From: a virus
Direction: 5' to 3' (one strand)
Virus record (IMG/VR): IMGVR_UViG_3300023083_000107
Location: 1-41,117 of that record
DNA: 41,117 nucleotides
Part shown: positions 37,808 through 41,117 of the stretch, one piece after another
Position numbering within the stretch: position 1 is the first letter of the stretch
Layout: each line of letters starts with the position of its first letter
The notes under the pieces: model-generated
The model's input: only the letters and a program-made list of their open reading frames with translations
Database searches by the model: none
What the model was told of the DNA's origin: nothing
Program-made: the position numbers and the translations under genes

Positions 37808-38707
37808 CTAGCGGACTTTCTGATCGAACAAAGCTGAGCTCACTATTGCTTTACCAACACTGAGAGGCCCATCTCGATTGATAGCGATATGGGCATACTC
37901 TAAACTTTTTTTATCGTAAAACCCAGCAACTACAAAACTCCTCCCATCGTAAGAAACTTCTGATGAGTCCAACCGCCTATACTTCGACCTGTAGTTCATC
38001 ACAATAGTTATTTCAGAAGGCCTCAACAAACATCCATCCCCATCTCTGAATTCGTACTTCTCCTCAAGGTTAACGCCCACCTCAACGTAGGGACTAGCGG
38101 AAGTCTTTTCATTTTCCATCAATTCCTTGAAGTGAGTTTCCATAATCTTGCTTTGAGTGAATAGATAACCAGCAAAATCGTAGATAGGCTTCCACACACC
38201 GCCATCATATACCTCTATGAATTGGTCAGCCTTGAATCTCTCGGCCACAGGTATAGTTTTTACCACCAAGCTAAACGAATGCAACGTATAATCACGAGTA
38301 TACATTGACAGATTCTTCAATGCTTCTAGACCTTCAGACCAGTTCTCCGCCTGCGAATCATTAAATGTCAAAGTTTTGATACTATTCTTTTCAGCGTATG
38401 CCGCAGCCGCTTTCGAATATCCATTTTTTGAAACAACTATCGTCTTATTGATTCCAACTTTCCGATGCTTCTCCTTAAAGCTCTCAAGTACACGGACGTC
38501 GACAGGCCTTGCAACTTCTGTGCATTCAATACCTATCCGAATATCACAACCGTGCACTTCCATCTGCACCAAAATATCGATCTCTCGAAACGACTCGGAT
38601 TCGGAATCCCACAACATTGCAGACTCTATTATCTTGGCGTCGCCTGTTGTAAAATGGTGGTTAATCACTTTCACGAGCTTTTGATAGTTATTGGTTCTCG
38701 CAGGCAC
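37808..38707 (-). CDS. Restriction-endonuclease-like protein (PD-(D/E)xK-type fold)
   Basis: 299 residues from GTG 38707, with GAGGGG seven bases upstream. Residues 41-110 read like Mrr-type nucleases: REIDILVQM with Asp44, IRIGIECTEVARPVDVRVLE with Glu61, and NKTIVVSKNGYSKAAAAYAE. The expected Lys of E-x-K is Thr63, so the active site is altered or uses another Lys (Lys78, Lys80). The C-terminal two thirds are beta-rich and unrecognised. It is A/T-rich, leftward, and isolated between PrtN and the HEPN gene, which marks it as an accessory gene. A defence role is inference. Confidence 0.65.
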   Translation of the reverse strand: MPARTNNYQKLVKVINHHFTTGDAKIIESAMLWDSESESFREIDILVQMEVHGCDIRIGIECTEVARPVDVRVLESFKEKHRKVGINKTIVVSKNGYSKAAAAYAEKNSIKTLTFNDSQAENWSEGLEALKNLSMYTRDYTLHSFSLVVKTIPVAERFKADQFIEVYDGGVWKPIYDFAGYLFTQSKIMETHFKELMENEKTSASPYVEVGVNLEEKYEFRDGDGCLLRPSEITIVMNYRSKYRRLDSSEVSYDGRSFVVAGFYDKKSLEYAHIAINRDGPLSVGKAIVSSALFDQKVR

Positions 38708-38914
38708 CGGATTACCCCTCGCATAGAACAGCCCTGAAAATAAAACTGTATTCTCACATAGCGCCTAAGGTATCAAACAGCCAGTACAATGTCTAGACAT
38801 AGGTTCCGTGTTGCCCCTCATGACCCAACGCCCAATCCAGAGTAAAAGTGTTTTTTATAAATATAGATTTCAACCAGCCAACCTCATTAAATTAAATGCA
38901 TCCCCTTAAATTAT

Positions 38915-39994
38915 TCATTCACTAGACTTCGTAATAGAGACACCAACAACAGATTCCGCGACAGTTAATCCCACCCACCCCTTGGATATCAGATTTTGCA
39001 ATGAGAGCACGATTAGATTAAAACCAAAGCTGCACACCCGATACATGTCGCCCCTATCATCATCAAGGCGTTCGTCCAGCTGCTCATTACCCATAGGATG
39101 ATGCACGTCATAATTACCATGAACAAAAGCGCTCCGACAATCGTACAATTCCCGCAACCCCTTATTAAGTCTCTTCTGATATCTTGAATCCAGATCTAGC
39201 AGGAACATCATTCTAGCAGTGATACCTGGCACTCCTTCTCCAATTCGTGTTGAGAAAATTGACTCCAAAGCATGAAATATCCAAATAACAGTCGCAATGC
39301 TAGCCTCAGACTTACACATATGGAGTAACGCGAAGATTGCCCTCGCCGTAGAAGTATCTGCCTTTTGACTCACGCCGAGGTTTAATGCCTGATACCAATC
39401 AAATACATCCTTCAAGCACAATGGCCGGGGTGCGAAAACGTCTCCATCTAGATAATTATCATGAGCCAGCTCAAAAGAGTAAGATGAAAGATGCAAAGCT
39501 TCCGCACCACCATACTTTAGCGCAAAACCATCATTAGCCATGACGCGCGCATTTAAGAACTCACAACAGCCAGGCAGCGCAATGTTCATGACAAAAAAAA
39601 CGTCATACAGATATTTCTCTACAAGAACCTCCGCACGCCTTTGCTGTGCATCCCCGAATTTAACCACCCCTTCAAATTTCACCACACACTTTAGAATCAC
39701 CTCTGAATCAAGCCATATACTGTCACGGATCTCCTCAGAGAAACCCTGTGGATTTCGCAAGACCTTCCCTCTAGTAAGATCATGCTCATACCAACTAGTG
39801 ATCACAGACAAGTCAGAAGACACGACAACGCTGGAACCTCCATACTGATAGACGATTTTTCCAAGTAACTTTTCCGCTTCCGACCACATTGAATTATCAA
39901 GTTTACTAATATTTTCCCAGCCAGGTTCAGGCGCATTTGTTCTGCCAATACGTCCAAGTTCAACATTGATTTCATAATTCATTTCCGACCCCAT
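38915..39994 (-). CDS. HEPN-domain protein (ApeA-like)
   Basis: 359 residues; ATG 39994 has AGGG at good spacing. The C-terminal third is an ApeA-type HEPN domain: IFHALESIFSTR with Glu243, a helix with ITARMMFLLDLD, and the RNase motif RSAFVHG (Arg287-x4-His292). The N-terminal 200 residues are mixed alpha/beta and unrecognised, possibly a sensor. HEPN proteins of this kind cut RNA or tRNA in abortive infection. It is A/T-rich and starts 7 bases after the integrase stop on the same strand, so it is probably in one transcript with the integrase. Confidence 0.75.
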   Translation of the reverse strand: MGSEMNYEINVELGRIGRTNAPEPGWENISKLDNSMWSEAEKLLGKIVYQYGGSSVVVSSDLSVITSWYEHDLTRGKVLRNPQGFSEEIRDSIWLDSEVILKCVVKFEGVVKFGDAQQRRAEVLVEKYLYDVFFVMNIALPGCCEFLNARVMANDGFALKYGGAEALHLSSYSFELAHDNYLDGDVFAPRPLCLKDVFDWYQALNLGVSQKADTSTARAIFALLHMCKSEASIATVIWIFHALESIFSTRIGEGVPGITARMMFLLDLDSRYQKRLNKGLRELYDCRSAFVHGNYDVHHPMGNEQLDERLDDDRGDMYRVCSFGFNLIVLSLQNLISKGWVGLTVAESVVGVSITKSSE

Positions 39995-40001
39995 ACCAGC
40001 C

Positions 40002-41117
40002 CTATGATTTAATTACCCACGCTAACTCATTCAAACACGCATTAATCCATTTCCATCCCTGGTATTTGTCCCCCCTCCCCCGCAAATGCGTATACCGCCG
40101 CAACGAATTCCAGTCCCGATGCCCAGACACGCTCGCCACCCTCGGAATATCCCAGTCCATCTCGAACAACCGGCTAATGCCCTCATGGCGCAGATCATGA
40201 AAACGCAGGTCCTTGATCTCCAAAAACTTGCATGCCCGGGTGAACGAGGCCGAGATAGAGCTGCCGTTGTAGGGGAAGATCTCCTTGGCCACCTTCGGCA
40301 TGGTCTGCAGGATCGCCCAGGCTTCGTCGGGCAGATGGCACCAAACGTCGTTACCAATTTTCTGCCCGGGGTTCTTCATGTCGCGCACCAGCACCGCCTG
40401 ACAGTGTTCATCCAGGTCATCCCAACGGATACGCGTGATCTCTTCCTGGCGACGGGTGGAGAACAGTGCGAAGGCAGTAACCTTCGGCATATTGATCTGC
40501 GCTTTTCGACGCGCCTGCATCTCGAAGTAATGGCCCATCACTTTGTCCAGCTCCTCCAGCGTGGGGCGGCGGGTCCGCTCTTCGCTTCTCATGTTCGCAC
40601 CCAGCTTGCGCAAGGCTTTACGTGCGTCGGACATGGCGAGCGGGTTTACGTGATAACCCCATGCTGGCTTCGCGACCGAGAGCACAGCACCCAGGTGTGA
40701 AAGGTCATTGCCGACGGTTTGCGCTTTGATGCCACCGCCCGCTTCACTCATACGCCACTGCGCGTACTCCACCAGATGCTGGCTGGAGAGCTGGGAGTCC
40801 ATGATCTCACCCAGCCAGGTCTTGCCAATGGCAGTTAGTGTTGCGCGCTTGGTCTTGCCCAACGGCCGCAGCACTTCGTATTCGTCCAGGTATCGGTCAA
40901 TCATTTCCTTGATCGTGGCGCCCTTGCGGTTGGCTCTTTCAATCGCGCCAGGTGCCGCCAGTTCGGTCTCCCTACGCTTCAACCAGGCTTGGGCAATTTG
41001 CTTGCGATCAAAGCTCTGGGCTTCCTGATAAACTATGACGCCTGCCCGCCTCAATCTGATCTGCGCGGTGTACTTGGTTTCACCATTTTTGTTCTTGCGT
41101 TGGGTGATCGTGCCCAT
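40002..41117 (-). CDS. int: Tyrosine-recombinase integrase
   Basis: 371 residues, complete, with its ATG at the last base of the window. An N-terminal arm-binding part (MGTITQRKNKNGETKYTAQI) and a core-binding domain precede the catalytic domain: Arg222/223 in FSTRRQEEI, His307-x2-Arg310 in FHDLRH, His333 in SGHRDW and Tyr342 in LRRYTHL. It inserts and excises the prophage. It reads toward the prophage interior, so the attachment site is probably upstream of its start, beyond the window. Confidence 0.95.
   Translation of the reverse strand: MGTITQRKNKNGETKYTAQIRLRRAGVIVYQEAQSFDRKQIAQAWLKRRETELAAPGAIERANRKGATIKEMIDRYLDEYEVLRPLGKTKRATLTAIGKTWLGEIMDSQLSSQHLVEYAQWRMSEAGGGIKAQTVGNDLSHLGAVLSVAKPAWGYHVNPLAMSDARKALRKLGANMRSEERTRRPTLEELDKVMGHYFEMQARRKAQINMPKVTAFALFSTRRQEEITRIRWDDLDEHCQAVLVRDMKNPGQKIGNDVWCHLPDEAWAILQTMPKVAKEIFPYNGSSISASFTRACKFLEIKDLRFHDLRHEGISRLFEMDWDIPRVASVSGHRDWNSLRRYTHLRGRGDKYQGWKWINACLNELAWVIKS

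Noticed and set aside
1-41117. tRNA genes, rRNA, CRISPR arrays, insertion sequences
   Set aside because: No tRNA-like T-loop/acceptor pattern, no regular spaced repeats and no transposase were recognised on reading. A dedicated tRNA scan was not possible.

Overview
The window is almost entirely one temperate contractile-tailed prophage in a high-GC gammaproteobacterium, most likely Pseudomonas. The reasons are two proteins of the pyocin-activator PrtN type, the style of the early genes, and the G/C-rich third codon positions of the structural genes. The window starts at the stop codon of a umuD-like gene and ends at the start codon of a tyrosine integrase. The integrase end is one real prophage end. 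The left junction is not visible, and the attachment sites lie outside the window or could not be recognised.

Layout, left to right. 1-1218: an SOS pair (umuD-like and yedK/HMCES-like) diverging from one perfect LexA box. 1587-2621: a P22-antirepressor/BRO protein. 2870-3905: an A/T-rich two-gene cassette, a small protein plus a caspase/CHAT-like putative protease. 4142-6092: Dam-type methylase, then Rz/Rz1 spanins and a SleB-type endolysin. 6109-17826: fibre and Mu-like contractile tail (baseplate gp44-48 types, gpN, tape measure, a -1 frameshift tail chaperone pair, tube, sheath). 17849-25655: HK97/SfV-like head and packaging genes (head-tail joining, capsid, S49 protease, portal, P27-type terminase); the large terminase is split by an in-frame stop. 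25822-27276: HNH nuclease, an oppositely oriented membrane protein, and holin. 27277-27798: a hairpin-rich noncoding leader ending in a terminator. 27799-31077: Q-like late regulator, Toprim/VirE primase-helicase, a TraR/DksA zinc finger and a CII-like regulator. 31398-32467: divergent Cro-like and CI genes. 32504-34033: an OLD-like ATPase-TOPRIM protein. 34164-37796: a rightward operon of small early genes with a C5 cytosine methyltransferase and PrtN. 37808-39994: two A/T-rich leftward genes, a restriction-nuclease-like protein and a HEPN protein. 40002-41117: integrase.

How it fits together. CI and the Cro-like protein control the divergent promoter at about 31.7 kb. Leftward early transcription makes the CII-like protein, the zinc finger, the primase and the Q-like protein. 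The Q-like product probably carries transcription through the leader terminator at 27.3 kb and at least three intrinsic terminators inside the roughly 23-kb leftward late operon. Lysis genes sit at both ends of that operon.

The most interesting parts are these. (1) The cytosine methyltransferase region (36313-37210) is open in two frames, and both read like real, motif-rich phage proteins. (2) There are four probable accessory or defence loci: the caspase-like cassette, the OLD-like protein, the nuclease-like protein, and a HEPN gene 7 bases behind the integrase. (3) The large terminase has a single in-frame stop ahead of its last catalytic aspartate. (4) The late operon looks arranged for processive antitermination. 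All family assignments are from reading the sequence; no database search was run.
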